From assembly GCA_021464245.1 (NCBI GenBank), contig JADCRB010000016.1, positions 940,348 to 1,004,347 on the forward strand: 64,000 bases of DNA, read 5' to 3'. Source of the DNA: Carallia brachiata (taxonomy: Eukaryota; Streptophyta; Magnoliopsida; Malpighiales; Rhizophoraceae). Numbering within the stretch: the first letter of the stretch is position 1; each line of letters starts with the position of its first letter. The notes under the pieces were generated by a model. It was not told the DNA's origin. It saw only the letters and a list, made by a program, of their open reading frames with translations, and did no database searches. Both the position numbers and the translations under genes were made by a program. Below are positions 1 through 10,395 of the stretch, piece by piece.

Positions 1-129
1 TAAAAGGCCACGCATCCGGCAGTCATTATTGCATTTAAAAAACAATTAAAGTGTGAAATCAAAGAAACGTGAAATTCTCGATTTCCATATCCACCAGTTT
101 GCTAGAAGCTGTTAAGATTCGAAAATGCA

Positions 130-164
<35 letters not shown>
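130..164. repeat. (AAT)n microsatellite in intron 2 of the beta-amylase-like gene
   Basis: About twelve uninterrupted AAT/TAA units. Read on the minus strand they give a run of Tyr codons, which is an artefact because the tract lies in an intron. Confidence 0.9.
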
Positions 165-166
<2 letters not shown>

Positions 167-223
167 GTCAACCAAAATTACAATAAAAAAACAAGGACAA
201 CAGAACAAGTAGGCAAAACAAAC

Positions 224-719
224 TGGCAACATCACGTAGACAGGAACATAAGCTGTGCCGCTAAAATCGCGCTCCTGCACCTCTAGATGCGCGTCTTCTT
301 CCTACCAAAGAAAGCCAAAGCTGTTAACTTACAATTTCCAGAGCTAATAATTGCAAACAAACTGAATATTCAGTAGTTACCTGCTTCTGCTTGTCGTCGA
401 TACCATTACCGACTTCGGATTCACAGAAAAGCTGATGATCCGCTGCAGTCTCATCTCCTCCGTCTGCCGGCAACACCGCGGCCAAATTACGGGACCGACC
501 CCCAAACGACACGCGACGGCAGCTAAAACGACGCAGCAGATTACGAGGTTTCAATGAGCGCCGGAATTCATTAAACTCCACCGTCGTAGGAGACAAACAG
601 GGTCGCGCACGAGGAGATGACAGAGCCGCCGCGGTCGCATTGTTTGAGGCAATAATATCCGCATTGCACATTGAGGGTGGCCGAAAGCCGTGCCAGAACT
701 GAATGGACGAAACGGCCAT
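224..719 (-). CDS. Chloroplast beta-amylase-like protein, 5' two exons (gene runs off left edge)
   Basis: Two exons are visible on the minus strand. Exon 1 is 719-381 (113 codons) and ends CAG before a GTAACT donor. Exon 2 is 301-224 (26 codons), entered from a TTTGGTAG acceptor and left at a GT donor; both junctions are phase 0. Exon 1 encodes a Ser/Arg-rich, acid-poor N terminus typical of a plastid transit peptide. Exon 2 ends with VPVYVMLP, the motif that opens the glycosyl hydrolase family 14 barrel in plant beta-amylases. The GFR and SSPR patches in exon 1 recall the inactive plastid beta-amylase BAM4 group, but this is from memory. The catalytic Glu residues would lie in exons outside the window, so activity cannot be judged. 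Family call fairly secure, subfamily weak. Confidence 0.6.
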
Positions 720-1033
720 CCTCGAGAAAGAAACCCGAAAAAAAACAAGAAAAAAGAAAAATAAAAGGGGGCGATTGGCACAGCGGCATCCCGATCCGAA
801 AACTATTTTATTATTTTAAAAGATAATTTTTAAATTTAAATAAATATTATCTAAAATTTTACACCCTCAATCATAAATCTCAAATTCTTAATTTTAAAAA
901 TAATAACAATCTAAAATATTCATGCTAATGCGTACTAATGTGTGTTCCTAATTTTTTCTTAATATTATAACACAACTTATGACTGTTAACTGTTAAGGAA
1001 GGTGGCAGTCCAAAACTGGAGGGGCGTCAGGAG
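720..1033 (-). promoter_or_regulatory. 5' flank of the beta-amylase-like gene
   Basis: This stretch lies directly upstream of the minus-strand start codon. It is AT-rich with purine runs and no ORF; it presumably holds the 5' UTR and core promoter. No clear TATA box was singled out. A hAT-type MITE begins right behind it. Confidence 0.35.
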
Positions 1034-1688
1034 CATAATTTTTAAAATCGAGCAGTTGTTGACTTGGTAAAAAAATTGGGTTAGCAAGTTAGCAATCTAA
1101 CTAGTAATCCTACAATTGAATTGATGGGTTAATTTTTATTTAATAAAATTATAATAAATATTTAAAATTTATTATGTTTTAATAATAAACAACTAGTATA
1201 ATTATAAAAAAATAAAATTAAAGTCTACTTATAACTAAAAGAAAATTAAGGGACAAGATAGATAAAATAGTTTCTCAATCAAATAAATTAATAGAGCATT
1301 CATACTAAAAAAATAAAATATCATATAATTATCAATAAAATATTCATATCCAAAAATAAAATATCGTAGAACTAACATATAATTTAAAAATATTATATTT
1401 CTTATTAATATAAATAAGTGTAGTTTACCATCCTTTTTAACCAAAAAAAAGAAAAAATAAATAAAATGACGCAGTTTTAGAGAATTTTAGAACAATAAAT
1501 TGGGTCAACATTGAACTGTGTTATTTACTAATTTTTGAGTCACCGATTCCAAACAATTCAGGCCGGTTCAAATAGTTTTTAAGGAATTTGTTTCCTACCC
1601 TGATTCTATAATAAAATCAGATTGATTCAGATTTCTATTCACTGATTTTTCAATCCGATCACCGAGTCAATCAATTTTTAAAATTATG
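1034..1688. mobile_element. hAT-type MITE, copy 1 of 5 (degenerate)
   Basis: The 655-bp element is flanked by a perfect 8-bp TSD, GTCAGGAG, at 1026-1033 and 1689-1696. Its ends, CATAATTTTTAAAATCG and the complement of CAATTTTTAAAATTATG, form a terminal inverted repeat. The AT-rich interior (about 1130-1480) aligns by eye with the interior of the copy at 35751-36424, including the stretch ending AAATAAATAAAA-GACG. No coding capacity. The 8-bp TSD and CA...TG termini point to the hAT superfamily. Confidence 0.75.
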
Positions 1689-1696
1689 GTCAGGAG

Positions 1697-2152
1697 GCAA
1701 CATGGGAGTGTTTTGGGTGGGATATTATTGTAATAATAATGAAAAATAAAAAAATACTAGATACAATATTCTGATAATAATAAAATAATATTAAAATGAT
1801 ATAAATCATTAAATATTTAAAATTTAAAAAATAGCTATAATATTAACTTTTATTAAATAAATTATTCAATTATTTTATTATTATTTAAAATTAAACTAGA
1901 GAAACTCAAAAAACAAAAACAACCAGAAATAGATTGAGAAAGAAAGTCCCTACGAAACTCTAAACTGTGGACGGTATGCTTTGTTGTTTTGGTTGCTCGT
2001 CGGGCCTTTGGCAAGATTCTTAGTCCTTTGTAACTCTAGAAACTACCACGGTCTCTTGTTGTAATATTATTATCTGTTATGTGATGACTCTGCCGGTGAG
2101 TTAGTTATGTTTCGAAACAATTTCAAACTTTTTTTTTTATTTCTAAATTTTA
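1697..2152. other. AT-rich intergenic DNA, no gene seen
   Basis: Between two mobile elements. Long A/T runs and a short region of normal composition (1915-2110) with no ORF of note. Confidence 0.6.
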
Positions 2153-3092
2153 AGGCCGTCAAGTTTATAATCTAAAATCAAAATCGAAATTGTAATTGAA
2201 CAAAATTGGAAACGGATTCACTTATTTTGTAGCATATTTACTTTACTCTGAAATCGGAATCAAAACATTCCATAATTATTTGTTTCAGTTTGAAATTGAA
2301 ATCAATATCAAATATATGATAATATTTATATCACGATAAAAATAAGCTAAATATTTTTAAAATTAAAAAATACAAATATCAAATAAAAATATAAAATTAC
2401 CATAAAAATAATTTTAAAAAATATAATAATAACTAATAATAATAATAATAATAATGACAATGATAATAATAATAATAGTAATAATAATAACAATAATAAA
2501 AATAATAAATAATTTTATATTATAATAAAATAACAATAATAATAGTTACTATTATTATTAAATTATTTTATATTATAATATATATATAATAATTTAACAA
2601 AAATAGTAATTACTATTAATGTTATTTTATCATAATACAAAATTATTTATTATTTTCATTATTATTATTATTATTATAACTATTATTGTTGTTGTTGTTA
2701 TTAATATTTTATAAATAACTAAAAGCAAAAAAATAGCATCAATATAATAATAAAAATTCACCACAACCCATTCTAATAATAATTTTTTAATAAGAAATTT
2801 ATTAAAAAAAATGGAGATAAATAGAAGAAAAACGGGAGGATGAGAGAGAAGTGATTTTTTTTAAAGAAAATGTGAAAAAGAGATGAGAAAGTAGAGGAGT
2901 TAAAGACAATTATGAGTAGAATGAGAATTATTAATGTATTAAATTTAAAAATTATGATTCTCTTAAAGTGAATAATCTCGTTCCTTTTTTATGAGGGACT
3001 GAGAATTTACCTTTTATAAAATAAATAATAAAAATGAGAAATAAGTAATTGATCCTTATTCTTATATTATTTACTTCGTAAATAGACACCCT
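2153..3092. mobile_element. Non-autonomous PIF/Harbinger-like element
   Basis: It is bounded by TTA on both sides (2150-2152 and 3093-3095). Termini are AGGCCGTC at the left and the complement of AGGGTGTC at the right. The left end and its GGAATC-rich subterminal segment resemble 21757 onward; the right segment (ATGAGAATTATTAATG near 2923) recurs near 27521, inside the right end of the larger Harbinger element. The interior is simple AAT/ATT repeat (about 2430-2720) with no ORF, so movement would depend on an element such as 21757-27690. Confidence 0.5.
2430..2720. repeat. Imperfect (AAT)n / (ATT)n simple-sequence tract
   Basis: AAT units on the left and ATT units on the right give a partly self-complementary, almost GC-free tract in the middle of the Harbinger-like element. 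Confidence 0.8.
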
Positions 3093-3095
3093 TTA

Positions 3096-3940
3096 ATATA
3101 AACATAGTTAATAGTTAGTTAGTCAGATATTGAAGAGAATAAGGAAGTAAGTTTATAAATAACGTATAAAGTGTAAGTACTTTAAACTCCTTAAGGAGGA
3201 AAATCCTCCATTGAATATGAGAATTTCCCACCACCCTTTGGCACCAAGTGCCAGTAACCAATTGGACAAGCCCAATAGGTTAAACAATTTCAAGCTTCTT
3301 GAATTGCTTGTAATATGTGAGTAATATTTCTCAATGTTGAGATTACTGGTTAAAGATTAATTGATATTAGTGTAAGGACTTACTTATATGCATTTGGCTG
3401 TCACTTTCGGAATTAGATTATTTGACCACTAATTTCTTCTTTGATTGATTACACATGTCAGTGGAGTCAAATTCTCCATGCTATTTTGGCTTGCAAATTT
3501 TGGATGTGAACTTCTTTTTTCAATTTTTTTCGAAATCCCACATCATATCATATATATAATATTATATTTCTCTCAACTGTCCCTTATTTGTAGCAAAAAC
3601 ACAATGATATCAATACCTAAAATGTTGACAAAATTTAATTACAATGATTACATTTCAACAATTAAGATATTAGTATAAATGCTGATTAAAAAAAACTAAT
3701 GCAAATAATCCAATTAATGATTAATGTCAAAATTCCAAATTATGAAATAACTGATTTTGTAAACTTTCTAACATATATTACCATAAATTATTAAATAACA
3801 ATTATTGTCATAAATAATTTTACAACCTTTCTAACAATTATTGTCATTAAGATACATAAAAAAATTTCAGTAATTACTCATATTTTGATGCATAAAATAT
3901 CTTTATGTAGATAACTGTGTCACCACCATGCCTCAAACTT

Positions 3941-3989
<49 letters not shown>

Positions 3990-5678
3990 CTTGCTCTCAC
4001 GACCTTTTTCTTTTTTTGTCCTTCTCCACCGAGGTGAGAAAGGTAATAGAGATTTCTCTCCTTTTTTTTTTTTTTTCTTTTTAGTTATTATCAATATAGA
4101 TTCTAAAAATCGTAATTAGTTTTGATACAGGCGGCCAAATAAAAGGTTCTCTACAGGTAAAGTTTTTTGAATAGCTTCTAGGTTAATAGTTTGAATGAAG
4201 AGGTCAAAAAAAAGTTTCTTATCCTGCATGGGATAATATAAGATATAAGGTTTTTTTTTTGTTTCTCTTTTCAATTTTACAATGATGCTCTCCTTTTCTC
4301 TTAAGACGAAAGGTTTAAATATGAAAACCACATGATTTGTGACTTTGACATGTAAATAGTAATTGATTTCTTTGTAAAATCGTGGATCGATTTGGTTCAA
4401 TTTGTGATGTTTGTGAGACAATTTAGAAGACAAAGGGTCTATTTCTACAATAGACAACTTTAGCAAATTATGGACTAAACAATTTTATATATTACTATGC
4501 ATCTAATATTCAATCAAGTCTTCTGATTGTCTTTAAAATGTTCCTAACTTTTGATAGTAATATTTCTCTGTTTTGCTTCTATTGCAGGCAAGAACATAAA
4601 ATCCTTTTTTGTTTGACCTTGGTTAGAATCATATTATGAAGAAGTTTCTCCGGACTTGACAAGCTAGGTCTAAGAATTCTCAAAAAAAAAAAAAAAAAAA
4701 AAAAACCGAACTATATTTCCTGCTTTATTCGTTACCTTCAGTTATATACTTTCTCAAAATTAATTTCTATCAATGCCACTGCCTTCTTGTAGTTTCAGTT
4801 ATTTCCTTTGGAAATATCACTGCAAGTGAATTAGAATTTGGATATCTTGCACTCATGTTGGTCTAATTTAGGTATTAACTAGCTTACTACCCCACGCTCC
4901 GACTATTATTTTTTAAAGACTATTTTAATGGGAAAATTGGATAAAAAATGAAGAAAACTATTTTTGTAAAAAAAAAAAAAAAAACTCATAGCGCGACCAT
5001 TTTTCATATCAGGAAAAGAGTATAAATTAAAATCTAAGTCCATCTTTCCCCAATTGACCCTCAACGATAAGAGGTTTGCGACCGCAGCTTTCGAGGCTAA
5101 AAATACCTTGGGACTAATTCTTCTCGAAGCCTACACAATCACAACCACTTATTATCTTCAAATAGCAACTTTGTAGTCCTTTAATTTTTGTGGTGATCAA
5201 CACCCAAAAAAAAAATCTTAAGGGTTATGGAAAAATAAGTAAAAAGTAGCTTTCAAAAGTGAATTTATGCGTAGAATAGATTAATTAGAAAAGAAAATCA
5301 GAGCAATAAAATTATGAACAGTCATTACTACAAATAAGAGGGTTAAAATGGCATCATGCCAAGTTCAAAGCATTTACCTAACAACAAAACAAATCCTTAA
5401 AATTTGAACCATATTCAAAAATCAATTATACTATAACTGACTGAACACTGAATTTGGTTTGCTGTCATTTTCTATATCTCAGGTGTAGGTAATATCTTTT
5501 CCTCTCCCACATGTTTCTCTGTTTCAGACTATGATCTGATCAGGTTAGTTTTATGTGCATCAGGAGTCTCATGTTTCAGAAAGAATGCAGCTCTTTGTGA
5601 ATCAATGACCTGAAGTGTTGTGTTATTACACACGACTTTAAAAAGGAAGCTTTGAGTCTGTTGTGGGATTCCTTTCCT
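3096..5678. other. Intergenic DNA with simple repeats, no gene seen
   Basis: Contains a (TC)n microsatellite at 3944-3985, a pure A run near 4681-4705 and another near 4968-4984. Open frames here are low-complexity (Ser/Leu from TC repeats, Phe from T runs) or lack any recognisable domain. No splice-linked coding structure was found. Confidence 0.55.
3944..3985. repeat. (TC)n microsatellite
   Basis: About 21 uninterrupted TC units. Confidence 0.95.
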
Positions 5679-6106
5679 TAAAGTTATTAAACCCAGTCTG
5701 GGCATACCGGCATAACCCGGACAGAAGATTGGGTTACTATGTCACTAATTCAACTAGTGGGTCAATAGTTGGATTGACCGAGTCAATGTTTAAATTAATT
5801 TTTACTTTTTTTCTTTTATATGTAAGAATAAGTTCTTCTTCTTATAATTTTATTTTTTTAGACTGAAATCAAAAGAAAATTTCTTTTTTGGGTGTTGAAA
5901 TACACTAAAATCTTTTGTTTTTTTAATATTTACTTAAAAGAGTGACATGGTCCAATTTAATTAGACCACTATTTCAATCGGGTTTCAAAAACTCGGCGAG
6001 AACAATTAGACTTTTCCGATTCAAATGTCTAAATGACTAACCTGTCCTAGTGCAGTGGCCGGGTCACCGGATCGCTAGTCAGGCCGAACTGAGGTTTCTA
6101 ACTTTG
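5679..6106. mobile_element. hAT-type MITE, copy 2 of 5
   Basis: The 428-bp element has ends TAAAGTTATTAAACCCAGTC and the complement CAAAGTTAGAAACCTCAGTT. The flanking 8 bases are CCTTTCCT (5671-5678) and CCTTTCTC (6107-6114), 6 of 8 identical. Subterminal CCGG- and GGGTCA-type motifs match the other family members. No coding capacity. Confidence 0.65.
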
Positions 6107-6991
6107 CCTTTCTCTGCTTTAAAAGTATTTTTGGTGGTAGCCAATGATGTAGAAATGGCAACCTTTCTCTTGCTTGGAACCTTATGCTATTTCCCTTTCA
6201 ATTGTTTTCTCACCAAGGTTTTTGCTTTCAGCAATAGCAGTTCTGTTATTAGCAGGAAACAATTCTTTCCACAAGTCTTTTCCACAGGAGTTCACCTCTT
6301 TGCATCATCAAAGATTTCTCGTACAACATGCTTCTTGGCCATTCCATTGTTGCTTATTGCCTCTAACTGCTTTCCAGGATATTTAGTGTTGGGAAATTCT
6401 CCGTTCAAAAACAAGTGACAAAAAAAAAAAAAAGAGATTTGGATAGAACCTTCACCTGCTGAGTACCCTTTTTCTGCACAAATTGGTGCATCTGCATTTT
6501 CTGAAAATAAACAAGTGTAGTTCACGAGACTCCCTGAACTTCAACTCTAATAGATAAATTGTGGTAGGTAATGTATATAGACACAAAACTTTTGACAGGC
6601 TCCATTAATAAAACCAAACCTGCAATAATTCAGTGAAGGGCAAAGAAAACATCAACCTAAGAATCGGAAGATTGGGGAAGTTGAGCAATCTAAAATTTGT
6701 GAACTTTTGTTTTATGTATCTTCTTCTATTTAACGATCTTTACGCCAAATTGGACACGAACTGGCCTATTGAGGAATAAAAGAATCCATAATCTGTCAAA
6801 CTTCTTTTTCATACGGTCTCTTCAAATAAATATGGAAGATAAAACATTTTCAGGTAAATTGTTCAATTCATTAAAGCTATATTATTTTGAAATTCATTAA
6901 AGAATCCACAACAGCTTCTTTTGAAGATTCAATTCATTTAATTCTATGTATGGAAAATTCTTCAAGATACTATAATCAACGACTTATATAA
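6107..6991. other. Intergenic DNA, no gene recognised
   Basis: A frame at 6050-6418 is open for 122 codons, but it starts inside the MITE and shows no known motif. No splice-linked coding structure seen. Confidence 0.5.
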
Positions 6992-7231
6992 GAACCACCA
7001 ATCGTTGTGGTGTACTGATAAGCGTCGAACATTGTCAAATCAAAAGTCTTGGATTCGAAAGCTACCAGAATATTTGGTGGGGCTAAACATACTCTTCCTT
7101 TTTATAATACTGGGCTATATTGTAACTATTCAGGCAGTCCAGAGATTACCCTAAGAGTAAAGATAATACTCTTCGGCGAGATTTTGAGGCATCACCCCTA
7201 TCTTCCTATTTTAATGACAAAAAAAAAAAAA
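6992..7231 (+). mobile_element. tRNA-derived SINE
   Basis: The 240-bp element is flanked by a perfect 11-bp TSD, GACTTATATAA, at 6981-6991 and 7232-7242. Its head carries RNA polymerase III promoter-like boxes: an A box around TGGTGTACTGATAAGCG (7009-7025) and a B-box-like GGATTCGAAAGC (near 7051-7062). The tail is a run of about 13 A. Head, body and tail in this order with a long TSD are diagnostic of a plant SINE moved by LINE machinery. The A and B boxes are imperfect, so current transcription is doubtful. Confidence 0.85.
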
Positions 7232-7373
7232 GACTTATATAAAAAATTATAACTCTACTTAGTTTGTATTTCTGCCTAAATAATCTCTTTTTTCTTTTCT
7301 AAAATAAATCTCATTTCGTTTTCTTTTAATTAAAAAAAAAAACTGATTTTATCTATTATTTTAGCCTTAGGAC

Positions 7374-8181
7374 CATAGTTATTAAACTCGGTCCGGATGT
7401 TGACTCGGTCTGGCGACTGGGTCAATGGGTCATTGGTTCAACCAGTGGGTCAATGACCCACTGGTTCAGGTCAACCAGTGGATCATTAATTTTTTTAAAA
7501 AAGAATATATCAAATATTATATATAAATTTTTTGTACAATTTAATACAATAACGATATTTTTACAAGTTAAAAAGTAATTTATATCAATTAAAATTTTGA
7601 TAAAAATTCTTAAAAAATTATTTTTTAATGTAAATTGTAACATATTACTTAATATATGAAGTTATGAACAACGTTAAATTATTATATACAGAAAAATATA
7701 TAGTGAAAAGTGAAAAATTCTTAAATTATATAAGAAAATACTATATAATATTATTTAGTATTATGAAAATATTATTTTTATCGTTCACACAGTAAAAAAA
7801 TAAAAATATAATAAATTTTAGTATGTAAATATTATGTAAATATTATTGTTCCTGTAATAAAAAGTGAAAAAAATATATAATTTTTACTATATAAATACTG
7901 TTTATTATTAAAAAAATATTATTTTGACTGTTTACTCAGTAAATAATGAATAAAAATAATTTTTTTATTATTTAATTGTCCCGGAGTATTGTTCATTTTT
8001 ACTGTTTATCATTTAAAAAAATATTATTTTTACTGTTTACACAATAAAAAGTACAAAAAAAAATTAATTTTTTATCATTTAATTAACCCGGATACTGTTC
8101 ATGTAACCCGGCCCGGCCCAGTACTCGGGTCACCGGGCTACCGGTCCGACCGGCCGGACCGGGCCGGGTTTAATAACTATG
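7374..8181. mobile_element. hAT-type MITE, copy 3 of 5 (best preserved)
   Basis: The 808-bp element has a perfect 8-bp TSD, CTTAGGAC, at 7366-7373 and 8182-8189. Terminal inverted repeats are CATAGTTATTAAACTCGG at the left and the complement of CCGGGTTTAATAACTATG at the right, about 23 bp with two mismatches. GC-rich subterminal segments (7388-7480 and 8090-8170) flank an AT-rich core without coding capacity. It ends about 400 bp before the PYRD start codon. Confidence 0.85.
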
Positions 8182-8189
8182 CTTAGGAC

Positions 8190-8579
8190 TCCATAGCCCC
8201 TTAAGCTAACTCTTCGTTATCGTACACACCATTTTCCAATTCCAACCCGTACAAACAGACAATAGCTACACTTTTCTGCCCCCCTCTCTCGTTCTCTCAC
8301 GCGTCTGTTTGTCTCTTCTTCTGTCTGTAATTTCTTACATAGCCTTTCTTCTGTGAGTAAGAACCCTAATAAAAATCTGCGAAGTCTCGATCTCTGTTGA
8401 ATCGAGCCCACAGCTAAAGAAACCCATATCTCAAAAAAAAAAAAAAAAAGAAGAAGAGAAAACCGACTGTTGTTCTATTCTACTACCCTTTTCCACGCAT
8501 ATTCAACGGAGATTCAAACAGAGACGATATTTCGCAGAAGCCGGCGTTTCAATTTCCTTACATCTTCATTCCCGTAGAA
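8190..8579 (+). promoter_or_regulatory. Promoter / 5' UTR of PYRD
   Basis: Unique sequence between the MITE and the PYRD ATG. It has pyrimidine-rich stretches (TCTCTC near 8281-8330) typical of plant leaders and a 17-A run near 8434. No obvious TATA box was found. Confidence 0.4.
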
Positions 8580-10395
8580 ATGCTAAACAAACTTATTTCA
8601 CTTCCACTCCCGGATCATATTGTTCTTCAGCATAATTTTCCGCGCTCTCCTCCTATTTATCCCACTATTTCACCAACATACCACCCCTCCAAGCTTTTGT
8701 TCAAGCTTCATCCCAACTCTGGGTTTTGCAGTTTAGTCAAAAGGGTGGCTAAATCGCGAACTGGTTTGAGAAAATATGGTGGACTAGTTATAGTCAGTTG
8801 TGGAATGAATGCTGCTGATGACGGTAATGTTAAAGATGACAGTTTTTACATTAGGAGATGTTTGGAGTTGGCAAAGAGGGCAATTGGTTGTACGAGTCCT
8901 AATCCTATGGTGGGTTGTGTTATTGTTAAGGACGGCAAGATTGTTGGTGAAGGGTTTCACCCTAAAGCTGGTCAGCCTCACGCTGAGGTAACTGTATTTC
9001 CATTGTTTTTTGAGTTTATATTTGTGTTATGAACAAAAGTTTATCAAACTTGTCTTTGCCTTGTAGATGGGCAACTTTTATCTTTGTTTGCTTTATGTAA
9101 AGGTTCTTTATTGAATTAACAAGAGTGCTAAAAAAACTAAACAGAAAAATATTTGACTGCATATACTTATATTTATATTATAGCTAAAACCTAACAAAGT
9201 AATGCTAGTGTTATCAAGTCATTGGATTGACAGCTCTACATGTTTCTATCTTATTCTTGTATAAATATTAAGCACACTGTCTAATCAACCGTTTGGGGAT
9301 GATTTGATTCAGGTATTTGCTCTGAGAGATGCCGGGAGTTTGGCTGAGGACGCGACAGCTTATGTGAGCTTGGAACCATGTAATCACTATGGGAGGACTC
9401 CACCCTGTACAGAAGCCCTGATTAAAGCCAAAGTAAAGAGGGTGGTGATTGGAATGGTTGATCCAAATCCAATTGTGGCTTCAAGTGGTGTAGACAGACT
9501 AAGAGATTCAGGAATTGATGTTACCTTTTGTGTAGAAGAACAATTGTGCAAAAGGCTCAATGAAGCATATATTCACCAAATGCTGACAGGGAAGCCTTTC
9601 GTCACACTCAGGTAATCATCCTTATAAACTGGTACATTATTAGAATTCTTGAGGTCTTCTGCCGTACTTCATATCTAGCCATTGTTTATGTGCTCTTTCA
9701 TTTGTTGATTTGGTTATATTACGCCAAACTTGATCTTTAATAATTTGATTCCTGACATACTCTGAAAAAAGACCTCTTCCTGAACTTGTAGATACTCCCT
9801 CTCACTCAATGGCTACTTTCTAAACCAACTTGGGGAAGGAGTCACTGAGAGTGGTGGATACTATTCAGAACTGTTACAAGAGTATGATGCAGTTATAATT
9901 TCCCCCGCCTTGTGTGACAAATTCTCAGTCCCTGTATCACAAGAACCTGGTGCCAATCAACCTCTCAAGATTATAATAGCACCTACTGGTTCTCCAATTC
10001 AAATTTCATCTCTCACCGAAGAAGCAGCTTCAAATGTCGTAATATTCACTGAGAATGGAACAGCTGTAGGACCAGAAACAGCTCAAAAAGGAATTGAAAC
10101 TGTGGTTTTGGATCCAATAAATACAAATGAGATATTGGAATATTGTGGGCGCCGGGGACTGTGCAGTGTTTTGATAGACTTGAGAGGAAGCTGCAATGAG
10201 CTTGGAGAACTACTCAATGATGCTATTGAGCATAATGTATTGCGAAAAATCGCAGTAGAAGTTTTGCCATTGTGGGATGGAAGTGGTGATGGCTGTTCTC
10301 TCCCAGTTTTGAAAAGTATTGGCCAAAGGCTGAAAGTGAATAATATTCAATCCAAGATCTCACATCAGAGCATTGTATTGGAAGGTTACCTTTAA
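8580..10395 (+). CDS. PYRD: Riboflavin biosynthesis deaminase PYRD, chloroplastic
   Basis: Three exons, 8580-8987, 9313-9611 and 9792-10395, all with GT-AG introns, give 436 aa, close to the roughly 425-aa plant PYRD. The enzyme deaminates the early pyrimidine intermediate of riboflavin synthesis in plastids. Residues 1-75 are a Ser/Pro/Lys-rich transit-peptide-like leader. The cytidine-deaminase-type Zn site is complete: HAE at residues 134-136 (Zn ligand His134, catalytic Glu136) and [11 protein letters not shown] at 158-168 (Zn ligands Cys159 and Cys168). The C-terminal part (from about 236, [15 protein letters not shown]) is the RibD-reductase-like domain, which in plant PYRD is known to be inactive, reduction being done by PYRR. 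Ends in the conserved LEGYL. Intact. Confidence 0.95.

Noticed and set aside
59..164. Minus-strand frame with a long poly-Tyr run
   Set aside because: Read-through of an intron containing an AAT microsatellite; only 224-301 of this frame is exon.
3928..4119. Small Ser/Leu-rich ORF over the TC repeat
   Set aside because: Produced entirely by the microsatellite and T runs; no start context or homology.
4116..4466. 116-aa minus-strand ORF
   Set aside because: Lys/Ile/Phe-rich composition of AT-rich DNA, no recognisable domain.
7005..7065. Possible tRNA gene
   Set aside because: A- and B-box-like sequences belong to the head of a SINE; no acceptor stem or cloverleaf closes.
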